A stretch of 64,000 nucleotides of DNA. It comes from Dehalococcoidia bacterium. Lineage in GTDB: Bacteria; Chloroflexota; Dehalococcoidia; Lucifugimonadales; SHYT01. A model generated the notes under the pieces. That model was not told the origin of the DNA. It saw only the letters and a list, made by a program, of their open reading frames with translations, and made no database searches. Below, piece by piece: positions 51,946 through 60,084 of this stretch. The DNA lies in assembly GCA_009693045.1 (NCBI GenBank), contig SHXZ01000005.1, positions 80,766-144,765 on the forward strand. The letters are read 5' to 3'. A program made the translations under genes and the position numbers. Position 1 is the stretch's first letter. Each line of letters opens with the position of its first letter.

Positions 51946-52680
51946 TTAGGGCCGCGAGGCATCGGCGCCCCCGTCTCCGTCCACGGACGGCGCAGGTGAG
52001 GGTGGCGCCGGCGACTTGAGCAGCACCATCACGGTGAGGTTGCTGAACTTCTGGGCGCTGGCAGCCAGGTCGCCGAGCGTGGTGCGGAGCGCCGTCTCGC
52101 CGGGGAGCGTGAGGCGCTCATATACCAGCACCTCGCGGAAGGCGTCGGCTGCGCCCTGCTCCAGCAGGTACGCGGCAATGGCAGGCGGCATGAAGTCGTG
52201 GGGTCGAGGCAGTAGGACGATGTGCCGATGCCCTGACCGCGCTGTTTCTTCCAGTTCCGCCAGCGCCTGCTCGGTGCCGCCGCGTCGGTGCAACGTGATG
52301 ACGATGGAGTCCTCGGCGGCGATGCCCGCCCGTGCGATCGACACCTGCACGGAGCTGACGCCCGGAACCATGGGCGCGTCCGGCCAGTGCTTGCGTACCA
52401 GCTCCACGAACTCGCGGGCCGAGACGCTGGGGTCGCCGTAGGCGCAGACTACGCACCGCTTGCGGTCGCGGGCGAGCCGCGCCAGGGATGCCAGCGTGAC
52501 CTCCTGGTTGTGGTACGTGAGCGCTAGTCGTTCCCCGGCGATCCACCCGTCCACGATGGCGAGCGAGGCGCCGAAGCCCGCCACGACGTCCGCGTGCTGT
52601 ACCAGCTCGCGGACGGCGAGCGTGACCATGTTCGGGTCGCCTGGGCCAACGCCGACGATGGTGACGCTGCCTTCAGGCAT
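51946..52680 (-). CDS. cbiE: Cobalt-precorrin-7 C5-methyltransferase (CbiE)
   Basis: The 244-residue enzyme is a corrin-ring SAM methyltransferase. It has the N-terminal V-G-V-G-P-G-D-P-N-M-V-T-L-A loop, Y-G-D-P-S-V-S-A-R-E-F, and P-G-V-S-S-V-Q-V-S-I-A-R as in CbiE and the N-half of CobL. No CbiT decarboxylase domain is fused. ATG 52680 is used; ATG 52695 adds five residues. It is the only ring-methylation gene in the window, parted from the salvage genes by a repeat-rich gap. Confidence 0.85.
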   Translation of the reverse strand: MPEGSVTIVGVGPGDPNMVTLAVRELVQHADVVAGFGASLAIVDGWIAGERLALTYHNQEVTLASLARLARDRKRCVVCAYGDPSVSAREFVELVRKHWPDAPMVPGVSSVQVSIARAGIAAEDSIVITLHRRGGTEQALAELEETARSGHRHIVLLPRPHDFMPPAIAAYLLEQGAADAFREVLVYERLTLPGETALRTTLGDLAASAQKFSNLTVMVLLKSPAPPSPAPSVDGDGGADASRP

Positions 52681-52784
52681 GGCTTTATCCCCCATCTCTT
52701 CGTTTTCCTCGGGGCAGTCTCCATACCAATTCCGTTGAAAAGTGTGGTAAACGCCAGCATGTCATTCCGAAGTTGCCCGTTCGC

Positions 52785-52915
52785 TCTGTTCAGAGCCTGC
52801 CCTGAACGAAGTGAATGGCGTGAACTCCACGACCGAGGAATCTCCTCGCGATTGCTGCCCGCCAAGCTACCTGCTGGAGATTCCTCGCACCGCTCGGAAT
52901 GACAGCGTGCTGGGG
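52785..52915. repeat. GGAGATTCCTCG/CGGAATGACA repeats in the cbiE leader region
   Basis: TTCAGAGCCTGCCCTGAACG, GAGGAATCTCCTCGCG and GGAGATTCCTCGCACCGCTC then GGAATGACA occur in line. They make up most of the gap before the lipoprotein gene. The same family appears at 25165-25200, 35698-35722 and 63450-63480. Confidence 0.55.
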
Positions 52916-52934
52916 AAGGGACATGAACCTGGTG

Positions 52935-53447
52935 TCATGGCGCGAGCTTGTACCTGGTTTTTAGGGCGGTGAGCGCCGCGTCGGCCTGCTCCTCGGCAAC
53001 GGTGGCCTGCGCCACGAGGGATTGCAGCCGCGCTTCGTCCACGCCCGAGCCCTTCCCGGACGCGATAGCCTCGCGGAAGAGCGCGAGCACCTGCTGATTG
53101 GTGCGCGCGGCGGCGAGCCACTGCGCTTGGGTGCGTTGGGCGTCGGCGTCCGAGGGCGGCGTGAGGGTCTGGAGCGCCTGCTCGTTGGCGCGGGCCTTGG
53201 CGACGATCTCGTCCAGGCGCGCGAGGGCGCTCTGGCGGTCCATTGACGAGACCACGGTCAGCAGGCGCAGAAAGTCCCGCTTCCAGTCCGAATAGCTGCT
53301 TAGGATTGGCCGAAGCTGGAACACGAAGTCGGCGGCGGGCTGCGCGGTGGCTGCGTTCTGTGGGGGCGAGGAGGGTGGGGAGCACGCAGCAACGAAGGCG
53401 ACGGCGAGCAATGCCGCCGTGACGAGCGTGCGCGCGCTGCTCATCAT
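52935..53447 (-). CDS. Putative lipoprotein in the cobalamin operon
   Basis: The 170-residue product has a lipoprotein signal with A-F-V-A-A-C-S (Cys about residue 22) and a largely helical mature part, with long Ala-, Gln- and Glu-rich helices that could form a four-helix bundle. No family was recognised. It directly follows pduX (4 bp gap), so it may assist corrinoid handling outside the membrane, but this is only from position. Confidence 0.6.
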   Translation of the reverse strand: MMSSARTLVTAALLAVAFVAACSPPSSPPQNAATAQPAADFVFQLRPILSSYSDWKRDFLRLLTVVSSMDRQSALARLDEIVAKARANEQALQTLTPPSDADAQRTQAQWLAAARTNQQVLALFREAIASGKGSGVDEARLQSLVAQATVAEEQADAALTALKTRYKLAP

Positions 53448-53451
53448 GGTG

Positions 53452-54366
53452 CTAGCGGCGCTTCGCTGGAGCGGCAGTGAGGTCGCTGGTCACGACGTGC
53501 AGTCCGCCGCCGATGACGCTCGTGAGGCGGATGGCCTCGGCGTGGGGAAAGGTGCGACGAGCCGCGTGGAGGGCGGCCTCACCGCCCGACGGAGCGGTTT
53601 GCGAGCCGTCCAGCAGCACGCCGATTACGGCGCCGCTGTGGGCCACGTTCACGCCGACGGCGCCGATCTGATGGGCGAAGTCCAGCACGGCGGGAAGCTG
53701 GGGCTTAAATAGGACGCGCTGGTGGGCCAGCGCGCTCACGGTTGCGCCCTGGCCGATGAGCGCGGCGTCCCCGTCGGCGAGGCCGCGGCGCACCAGATCA
53801 GCGGCGCGCTCCGTCGTCGGCGCAAGCTCCCGCAGCAGCGCGGTGCGGTCCACGCGGTTGAACTCCAGCGTGTCCACGGCGCCGCCGAAGTCCAGCACGA
53901 GCACCTCCAGCGGAGGGGGAGGGCCGAGCGGCTCGCGGACGGAGCCGTCCCGATGGTCAAAGAGCGCGATGCCGGGGAACATGATGCCGTCGCTGGGCTC
54001 CACCTGGACCGCGAGCCGCGCGATCTGCTCCGGGGTCAGCGTTACGCCCAGCGCCAGCCCGGTGGCGGCGATGGCGGCGGCGACGTCGGCGGTGCTGCTG
54101 GCCATGCCCTTGCCGACGGGTAGCTCGCTCGTCACGATGACGGCGGCGGCTGTGTATCGAGCGTTGAGGAACCGGAGTGTGGTCTTCACGGCCTGCGCCG
54201 TCTTGGGCCGCTCTGCCGGAGCGCGGACGGTGCCCGGCGCATCGCCAAGCTCCACGGTAACGGTGGCGTAGAGCGCGACGGGGCACGTGATGTGGCACAG
54301 GACGCCGCCGATGAGGCCCTGGACGAGCTCGCCACAGGCGCCGGTCGCGCGGACGGTGGCGCGCAT
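53452..54366 (-). CDS. pduX: L-threonine kinase, GHMP family (PduX-like)
   Basis: The 304-residue GHMP kinase has an early A-T-G-A-C-G-E-L-V-Q-G segment, the ATP loop L-P-V-G-K-G-M-A-S-S-T-A-D near residues 85-97, and a C-terminal G-V-N-V-A-H-S-G-A-V-I-G strand. PduX makes L-threonine-O-3-phosphate, the substrate of CobD, giving the aminopropanol arm of cobalamin. The position between cobU and the lipoprotein, in a cluster with cobD, supports this over other GHMP kinases. Confidence 0.85.
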   Translation of the reverse strand: MRATVRATGACGELVQGLIGGVLCHITCPVALYATVTVELGDAPGTVRAPAERPKTAQAVKTTLRFLNARYTAAAVIVTSELPVGKGMASSTADVAAAIAATGLALGVTLTPEQIARLAVQVEPSDGIMFPGIALFDHRDGSVREPLGPPPPLEVLVLDFGGAVDTLEFNRVDRTALLRELAPTTERAADLVRRGLADGDAALIGQGATVSALAHQRVLFKPQLPAVLDFAHQIGAVGVNVAHSGAVIGVLLDGSQTAPSGGEAALHAARRTFPHAEAIRLTSVIGGGLHVVTSDLTAAPAKRR

Positions 54367-54369
54367 AAC

Positions 54370-54993
54370 CTACCCCCCCTGCCCCCCTTCCCTGAAGGGG
54401 AAGGGGGGGTTGTGGTGTTCCACGCCAGCGACTGTAGCTGTCCCGAGGGCGTTGAGGTCCAGCGCCAGGCCCGCGACCACGAAGTACGCCTTCGTTGCCC
54501 TGGCGGCGACCGCGCGGTTCACCTTGCCGAGGACGTCGCGGTACGCCCGGCCGAGCGGGGAGGGCGGCACGACGCCCATGCCCACCTCGTTGCTGACGAT
54601 GAACCAGGGTTTGTCGAGCCGCTCCCACGCGGCGAGCAGCGCGGTGGTCTGGCTCAGGATGCGTTCATCGGCCGCGGGGTCGCCCTCGTGGCGGAGGAGC
54701 AGGTTGCTCACCCACAGCGTGAGGCAGTCCACGAGCACGGCGTTGCAGCCAGCGGCATGGGCCTCCACCGCTCGTACTAGGTCGAACGGCTCCTCCACCA
54801 GACGCCAGTGCTTGGGTCGCGCGGCCTGGTGGCGGTGGATTCTTTCCTCCATTTCCGGGTCGCTTGGTTGGGCCGTGGCCACGAATAAGACGGCGCCGCT
54901 GTCCCCCGCCGCGGCGGAGGCGAGGCGCACGGCCAGCGCGCTTTTGCCCGCGCCCGCGCCGCCGAGGAGCAGCGTCAGCTCTTTACCCGACAC
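54370..54993 (-). CDS. cobU: Adenosylcobinamide kinase/guanylyltransferase with repeat-derived tail
   Basis: The 207-residue bifunctional enzyme phosphorylates adenosylcobinamide and adds GMP. It has the P-loop G-G-A-G-A-G-K-S-A, the R-I-H-R-H-Q-A-A-R-P segment with the His that accepts GMP, L-V-D-C-L-T-L-W-V-S-N-L and V-S-N-E-V-G-M-G. The normal end is A-G-L-A-L-D-L-N; here some 20 extra residues follow, with N-P-P-F-P-F-R-E-G-G-Q-G-G encoded by a CCTTCCCC intergenic repeat (54373-54410). GTG 54993 overlaps cobQ by 11 bp. Confidence 0.9.
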   Translation of the reverse strand: MSGKELTLLLGGAGAGKSALAVRLASAAAGDSGAVLFVATAQPSDPEMEERIHRHQAARPKHWRLVEEPFDLVRAVEAHAAGCNAVLVDCLTLWVSNLLLRHEGDPAADERILSQTTALLAAWERLDKPWFIVSNEVGMGVVPPSPLGRAYRDVLGKVNRAVAARATKAYFVVAGLALDLNALGTATVAGVEHHNPPFPFREGGQGG

Positions 54994-56509
54994 GCGCCAC
55001 CTCCACACCAAGGGCGCGGTACACCAGGCCCATGTCCAGGTGCGCCCGGACGAACGCAGCGAGCTTGTCGTACTCGGCGTCGCGGTTGTCGGCGTCGCGC
55101 GGCGGCGGGAGGCGGACGCCTTTGCGCAAGGCGAGCGCGGACAGCAGGGCGGCGCGGAACGGGCGGTTGTGGAACAGGCCGTGGATATACGTGCCGAGCA
55201 CCCACCCGTCGGAGCTGATGGCGCCGTCGGCGTCCTCGCAGGCGGCGTTGGAGCGCTGCGTGAGCAGGAACGGCGACGTGGCCCGGTCACCCGCCGTGCG
55301 GCCCATGTGGATCTCGTAGCCCGTGAACTGAGCGCCCGTGGCAAGCTCCAGTAGGCCGTGTCCGCCGAGCACGCGGCCCTGGACGCGGTGCGTCTCCTTG
55401 GACGCGGCGAAGGTGGTCGCCACGTCCAGTAGGCCCAGTCCCGCTGTCTCGCGCTTGGGCGACTCCACGCCCAGCGGGTCCAGGATCCTTTGGCCGAGCA
55501 TCTGGTAGCCGCCGCAGACGCCGATGACGGCGACGCCGCGCTGACGCAACCGTAGCGTCGCCTCCGCCAGGCCGGTCTCGCGCAGCCACGCCAGGTCGGC
55601 GACGGTGCTCTTGGCGCCGGGGATGATAACAAGGTCGGGGTTGTCGAAGACGTCGGTTGACTCTACATAACGCAGGGCGACGCCGGGGTGCCGAGCGATG
55701 GGGTCAAAGTCGTCAAAGTTGGCGATGCGCGGCAGGCGCAGCACGGCCACGTCCAGCACGGCGGGCGTCGGCGCCGGGCGCGCCTCCAGCGCGACGGAGT
55801 CCTCCTGAGGGATGGGGATGTCGCGGAAGTAGGGCAGGACGCCCGCCACCGGCAAGCCCGTCCGTTGCTCCAAGAAGGCGACTCCGGACGCGAACAGGGT
55901 GGGGTCGCCACGGAACTTGTTGACCACGAGGCCGCGCACGAGCGCGCGCTCCTCCGGCTCCAGCAGGTCCAGCGTGCCGATGAGCGAGGCGAATACGCCG
56001 CCGCGGTCAATGTCGGCGACGAGGAGCACGGGCGCGTTGGCGTAGCGGGCGACGCGCATGTTCACGATGTCGTGCTCCTTCAGATTGACCTCGGCTGGAC
56101 TGCCCGCGCCCTCAACAACCACCACGTCGTAGCGGGCGCGCAGAGCGTCCAGCGAGCGCGTTACGGCCTCCCACAGGCGGGGCTTCATGGCGTAGTACTC
56201 GCGGGCCGGGGCGACGCGTAGCGGCCTACCGAGCAACACCACCTGCGAGCGATTGTCGGCTTCAGGCTTGAGCAGGATCGGGTTCATCTCCACCGACGAC
56301 TCCACACCCGCCGCCTCCGCCTGCACGGCCTGGGCGCGACCGATCTCGCCGCCGTCGGGCGTGACCGAGGAGTTGTTGGACATGTTCTGCGCTTTGAAGG
56401 GGGCGACGCGAAAGCCGTCCTGCCGGAGGATGCGGCAGAGCGCCGTGACCAGCACGCTCTTGCCGACGTGGGACGCCGTGCCCTGCACCATGAGAACGCG
56501 GGCGGTCAC
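54983..56509 (-). CDS. cobQ: Cobyric acid synthase
   Basis: The 508-residue enzyme amidates four side chains of adenosylcobyrinic diamide with glutamine and ATP. It has an N-terminal P-loop-like G-T-A-S-H-V-G-K-S, F-K-A-Q-N-M-S-N-N-S, and a C-terminal class I glutamine amidotransferase domain with nucleophile G-V-C-G-G-Y-Q-M-L-G and catalytic G-T-Y-I-H-G-L-F. It lies between cobC1 and cobU with overlaps on both sides. Confidence 0.95.
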   Translation of the reverse strand: MTARVLMVQGTASHVGKSVLVTALCRILRQDGFRVAPFKAQNMSNNSSVTPDGGEIGRAQAVQAEAAGVESSVEMNPILLKPEADNRSQVVLLGRPLRVAPAREYYAMKPRLWEAVTRSLDALRARYDVVVVEGAGSPAEVNLKEHDIVNMRVARYANAPVLLVADIDRGGVFASLIGTLDLLEPEERALVRGLVVNKFRGDPTLFASGVAFLEQRTGLPVAGVLPYFRDIPIPQEDSVALEARPAPTPAVLDVAVLRLPRIANFDDFDPIARHPGVALRYVESTDVFDNPDLVIIPGAKSTVADLAWLRETGLAEATLRLRQRGVAVIGVCGGYQMLGQRILDPLGVESPKRETAGLGLLDVATTFAASKETHRVQGRVLGGHGLLELATGAQFTGYEIHMGRTAGDRATSPFLLTQRSNAACEDADGAISSDGWVLGTYIHGLFHNRPFRAALLSALALRKGVRLPPPRDADNRDAEYDKLAAFVRAHLDMGLVYRALGVEVARVG

Positions 56510-57120
56510 GGGTGCTTCCGGTAGTGGGAGGTGTCGTTCCAGAGCGTGAGGGCGCTGCCCTTTGGGTGCGTCTCAACGACCGAGAGGCTGGCGTTGTCCA
56601 GGGCGAAGCGCCGTGTCGTGGCAGGGGGCAAGCCCATAAGAGCGCCAGCAAGCACCCGTAGCGACCCGCTGTGCGCCACCACCAAGAACGTTGCATCGCC
56701 GTCCGTGGGCTCAACGCTTGCGACGAACGCCTTGACCCGTGCGAAGACCTGGTCAACGGTTTCACCGCCCGGTGGCGATATGCCGGGTTCCCAACGGAGC
56801 AAACGGGCAAACAGCTTCGGGTCGCGCTCTCGCGCCTCGCGGAAGGTGAGTCCTTCCCACTGGCCGTAGAGCGTCTCGCGAAGGTGCGGCCTGGCGGCGA
56901 GCTTGACGTCGCGGCCATGGAGGGCGAGGCGCGCGGTATCGGCGGCGCGGGAGAGGTCGCTGAAGAAGGCCGCAGCGATGGGGACTGAGGCCAGGGCCGC
57001 GCCCAGGGCCACGGCTTGCTCGCGGCCCACGTCGGCGAGGGGCACGTCCAGGTGGCCCTGGTACCGCCCCTCGCGGTTCCAGACGGTCTCGCCATGGCGG
57101 ACGAGGAGCCAGCGGGTCAT
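56506..57120 (-). CDS. cobC: Histidine phosphatase, alpha-ribazole phosphatase-like (copy 1)
   Basis: The 204-residue protein has L-V-R-H-G-E-T-V-W-N-R (phospho-His), a second R-E-T-L-Y-G-Q-W-E-G region and the late V-A-H-S-G-S-L-R. In cob operons such proteins remove phosphate from alpha-ribazole phosphate or adenosylcobalamin phosphate. It ends N-D-T-S-H-Y-R-K-H-P, at the expected length. ATGA overlap with copy 2. Confidence 0.85.
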   Translation of the reverse strand: MTRWLLVRHGETVWNREGRYQGHLDVPLADVGREQAVALGAALASVPIAAAFFSDLSRAADTARLALHGRDVKLAARPHLRETLYGQWEGLTFREARERDPKLFARLLRWEPGISPPGGETVDQVFARVKAFVASVEPTDGDATFLVVAHSGSLRVLAGALMGLPPATTRRFALDNASLSVVETHPKGSALTLWNDTSHYRKHP

Positions 57121-57893
57121 GGCGTGGCCTCCGACCTAACCCCCTGGCCTCCTTCCCTGAAGGGGAAGGGGGAACTTTGCACGCCCTCACCTTTCGCTTG
57201 GCTCAAGGGAAGGCCCGCGTCCTCAATGATAGGGAGAGGGGCTGATGTGTTGGCGGCGCGCGCGGCGCGCGGGGCGTGAAGCGGGTGCTGGTAGTGGGAG
57301 GTGTCGTTCCAGCGAAGAAGCGTTGAGCTGCGCTCCCGCACCTCCAGGACGGAGAGGCTGGCGGCCGTGAGCCGGAGCTGTCGGAAGCTTTCCTGGGGGA
57401 GGTGGAGCATGGCGACGGCAAGGGCGCGGAGCGAACCGCCGTGCGCCACGACGAGGAGCGTGCCCTCCGGGTGCGTGGCACGGGTGCGCTCGGCAAAGGT
57501 CTGGACGCGCGCCATGAGCTGCTGAAAGCTCTCGCCGCCGGGTGCAACGAAGTCCGGGTCGGCGTTCACCAGCTTGACGAAGAGCGTTGGGTCGTCGCGC
57601 TCCGCGTCGGCGAAGGTGAAGCCCTCCCAACGCCCGTAGGACAGCTCGCGCAGGTCAGCGGTGACGACGGGCTGAGGCGCGCCGCCGTTCAGCAGGATGC
57701 GCGCGGTCTCGGTGGCGCGGGACAGGTCGCTGGTGAAAGCGGCGTCAAACCGCATTCCTCCGACAGCCTTTGCGAGTGCGTGCGCCTGTTCGCGGCCCGC
57801 GTCGTTGAGCGGGACGTCGGCGTGGCCCTGCGCGCGGTCGGCGCGGTTCCATTCGGTCTCGCCGTGGCGGACGAGGTACCACCTAGCGGGCAT
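57117..57893 (-). CDS. cobC: Histidine phosphatase, alpha-ribazole phosphatase-like (copy 2) with repeat-derived tail
   Basis: The 258-residue paralog of the next gene keeps L-V-R-H-G-E-T-E-W-N-R, R-E-L-S-Y-G-R-W-E-G and V-A-H-G-G-S-L-R. Its homology ends at N-D-T-S-H-Y-Q-H-P as in copy 1, after which about 48 extra residues follow, including S-P-F-P-F-R-E-G-G-Q-G encoded by a CCTTCCCTGAAGGGGAAGG repeat (57138-57172). Tandem duplication followed by loss of the old stop is likely. One copy may serve alpha-ribazole phosphate and the other a different phosphate. Confidence 0.85.
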   Translation of the reverse strand: MPARWYLVRHGETEWNRADRAQGHADVPLNDAGREQAHALAKAVGGMRFDAAFTSDLSRATETARILLNGGAPQPVVTADLRELSYGRWEGFTFADAERDDPTLFVKLVNADPDFVAPGGESFQQLMARVQTFAERTRATHPEGTLLVVAHGGSLRALAVAMLHLPQESFRQLRLTAASLSVLEVRERSSTLLRWNDTSHYQHPLHAPRAARAANTSAPLPIIEDAGLPLSQAKGEGVQSSPFPFREGGQGVRSEATP

Positions 57894-59142
57894 TGGGTGC
57901 CGCCGTCCGAGTCTTTTCTGAGCAGGCCGTGAGCAGCGCCTCGACTAGCTGCTGGCAGTCGGGCAGCGTGCGGATGCCGATGCGGATGTATCGCGGCAGG
58001 CCGAAGGACGCGCAGTCGCGGACGCAGAGACGTTGCTCAAGAAGGCGGCGGCGCACTGCGCGCGCGTCGCCCACGTCCACGAGCAGGAAGTTGGCCGCGC
58101 CCATCACGACGCGCAGCCCGGCGCTCCCCAGTCGGTTGCGGAGATAAGCCTTGCTCTCCTGGACGGCGGCGCGGGCGACCTGGAGGTAAGGGTCCTCGCG
58201 TAGGGCGACGACGCCCGCGGTCTGCGCAAAGCCGTTGACGCTCCACGAGGGCTGGTATCGCGCCATCTCGCGGAGCAGCTCCGGGCGGGTGACGGCGTAA
58301 CCCAGGCGCAGCGACGGGATGGCGTACGACTTGGTCATGGAGTGGAGCAGGACGACGTTGGGGTGCTTGAGCAGGGGGATGCTGTCCCACGGCTCGTCGG
58401 CAAAGGTGGCATAGGCCTCGTCCAGCACGACGATGGTGTCCGGCAGGGCCGTGACGATGCGCTCCACCTCCGCCCGCGAGAGGTAGACGCCGGTGGGGTT
58501 GTTCGGGTTGCAGAGGAAGAGGAGACGCGGTGGGGCGGGAGGTAGGGGCGCAGCATGTTGCGCCCCTAAGTTGGACAGAAAGGCCGCAGCGCTTTTAGTG
58601 TCCCACCGGAACCCATTGTTCTCATCGGCCTGGACGGCTACCACCTCTGCGCCTGACAGGCGGCACGCGGCCTCGTACTCGCCGAAGGTTGGGGTGAAGA
58701 TGGCGGCGCGGTCGCCAGGCCTGAGCAACGCGCGGGCCAGAAGGTGAATAAGCTCGGTGGAGCCGTTGCCGACCAGGATCCAGTCGGGGCTGACCTCCAG
58801 ACGCCGCGCCAGTGCGGCGCGGAGGGCGCGGCACTCTCGGTCTGGGTATGAGGACAGGTCAAGTGACACGAGGGCTTTTCGTACACACGGAGGCGGCCCG
58901 AGCGGGTTGATGCTGGCGCTGAAGTCCAGCACCTCCTCGGGCCTGAGTCCAAGCGCCTCAAGCTCCTGGGGGTCCAGGCCGCCGTGGACGGGACCTAACC
59001 CCCGGGAGTCGTGAAGACCTGACCCATCGACTCCGTCAAGACCTAACCCCCTCGCCCCCTTCCCTGAATGGGAAGGGGGAAGAGCGGCTGGGCTGCCCGT
59101 AGGAGGGAGCGGGATGTGGTTGGACTGCTTACACGATGGCAT
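57883..59142 (-). CDS. cobD: Threonine-phosphate decarboxylase with repeat-derived segments
   Basis: The 419-residue PLP enzyme turns threonine phosphate into aminopropanol phosphate. Core marks are V-H-G-G-L-D near residue 59, L-D-F-S-A-S-I-N-P-L-G-P-P, L-C-N-P-N-N-P-T-G, L-D-E-A-Y-A and S-M-T-K-S-Y-A-I-P-S-L-R-L-G-Y with the PLP Lys. The first ~55 residues are low-complexity and partly encoded by CCTAACCCC repeats; no ATG, GTG or TTG lies near the conserved start, so ATG 59142, inside the cbiB end, is used. A further insertion L-G-A-Q-H-A-A-P-L is encoded by a GTAGGGGC palindrome at 58543-58568 and has no counterpart in the family. Confidence 0.82.
   Translation of the reverse strand: MPSCKQSNHIPLPPTGSPAALPPSHSGKGARGLGLDGVDGSGLHDSRGLGPVHGGLDPQELEALGLRPEEVLDFSASINPLGPPPCVRKALVSLDLSSYPDRECRALRAALARRLEVSPDWILVGNGSTELIHLLARALLRPGDRAAIFTPTFGEYEAACRLSGAEVVAVQADENNGFRWDTKSAAAFLSNLGAQHAAPLPPAPPRLLFLCNPNNPTGVYLSRAEVERIVTALPDTIVVLDEAYATFADEPWDSIPLLKHPNVVLLHSMTKSYAIPSLRLGYAVTRPELLREMARYQPSWSVNGFAQTAGVVALREDPYLQVARAAVQESKAYLRNRLGSAGLRVVMGAANFLLVDVGDARAVRRRLLEQRLCVRDCASFGLPRYIRIGIRTLPDCQQLVEALLTACSEKTRTAAPNAR
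58543..58568. repeat. GTAGGGGC-family palindrome inside the cobD coding region
   Basis: TAGGGGCGCA (58543-58552) is inverted at 58559-58568 around GCATGT. Relatives at 14117, 33871 and 35612 are intergenic. Here it adds an in-frame peptide just before the conserved L-F-L-C-N-P-N-N-P-T-G. Confidence 0.7.
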
Positions 59143-60073
59143 AACGCACCACGACGATTCCTCCTGCCAGGATAAGGGAAAGGGCGGCGGCACGCCAGGT
59201 GATGCGCACGGCTGCGGCGACGTGGCGGGGCTGCGGCTCCGCGGCGTCGCCGTTTAGAACATAGTGACCGGGCTTTTCCAGGCGGACACGGAGCGCGCCC
59301 GCCATTGCAGACATGGTCCAGCCAGAGTTGGGGCTTTCCGTCCGGGCATGGTCGAGACGGAGGCGACGCCACGCGCCAGCGGCGTCGGCGTGGGTCAACG
59401 CGCTCGCCGCCACGATGGCGAGACCCGCGAGCCGCGCCGGGACCAAGTTCACGAGGTCGTCAAGGCGGGCGGCGGCCTTGCCCAGATACTCGTACGCGCC
59501 GTGGTAGCCGATCATGGCGTCCATGGTGTTGATGGCGCGGTAGGCGAACGCGCCAGGCAACCCGAACAGCGCGAAAGCGAGCCACGGCGCCACGAAGCTG
59601 TCCGTGGTGTTCTCTGCCGCGGACTCTATCGTCGCCGAGGCGCTCAATGAGGGCGATAGCGTGGCTGTGTCGCGGCTGACGAGCGCGGTCAGGCTCTGCT
59701 GCGCGCGCTGAAGATCACCTGCCGCCAACTCGCGTCCCACCTTGCGCGTCGCTCGCGCCAGCATCCTCACAGAGAACGTGGTCTTCATCAACACCGCGCC
59801 TCCAACAACGTACGCTACGTCGCCCGCCGCGTGCAGGCCCCATCCGGCAGCGAAGGCCAACGCGCCAGCGGCCGCGGGCGTCGACGCAGCCATCAACGCA
59901 CCGTAGATAAGCTGCGCCGTGCGCCCCTTTCGCGGTGCGAGACGTTCCATCACACCGATCAGCTTGCCCATCCACACGACAGGGTGGAACGGCGCGGGGG
60001 GTTCGCCGAGCAGCAGGTCAAGCGCGGCGGCCAGCCCCAGCACGCCCAGGTTGAGGCCAATCTCGTGCCACAT
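59129..60073 (-). CDS. cbiB: Adenosylcobinamide-phosphate synthase
   Basis: The 314-residue membrane protein joins aminopropanol phosphate to adenosylcobyric acid. It starts with a helix ending D-L-L-L-G-E-P-P-A-P-F-H-P-V-V-W-M-G, has L-V-S-R-D-T and E-S-A-A-E-N-T-T-D-S-F-V-A-P near 150-165, A-I-N-T-M-D-A-M-I-G-Y and P-N-S-G-W-T-M-S-A-M-A-G. These are the family's conserved loops between membrane segments. It lies between cobS and cobD. Confidence 0.94.
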   Translation of the reverse strand: MWHEIGLNLGVLGLAAALDLLLGEPPAPFHPVVWMGKLIGVMERLAPRKGRTAQLIYGALMAASTPAAAGALAFAAGWGLHAAGDVAYVVGGAVLMKTTFSVRMLARATRKVGRELAAGDLQRAQQSLTALVSRDTATLSPSLSASATIESAAENTTDSFVAPWLAFALFGLPGAFAYRAINTMDAMIGYHGAYEYLGKAAARLDDLVNLVPARLAGLAIVAASALTHADAAGAWRRLRLDHARTESPNSGWTMSAMAGALRVRLEKPGHYVLNGDAAEPQPRHVAAAVRITWRAAALSLILAGGIVVVRYAIV

Positions 60074-60084
60074 CGTCGCAAGCG

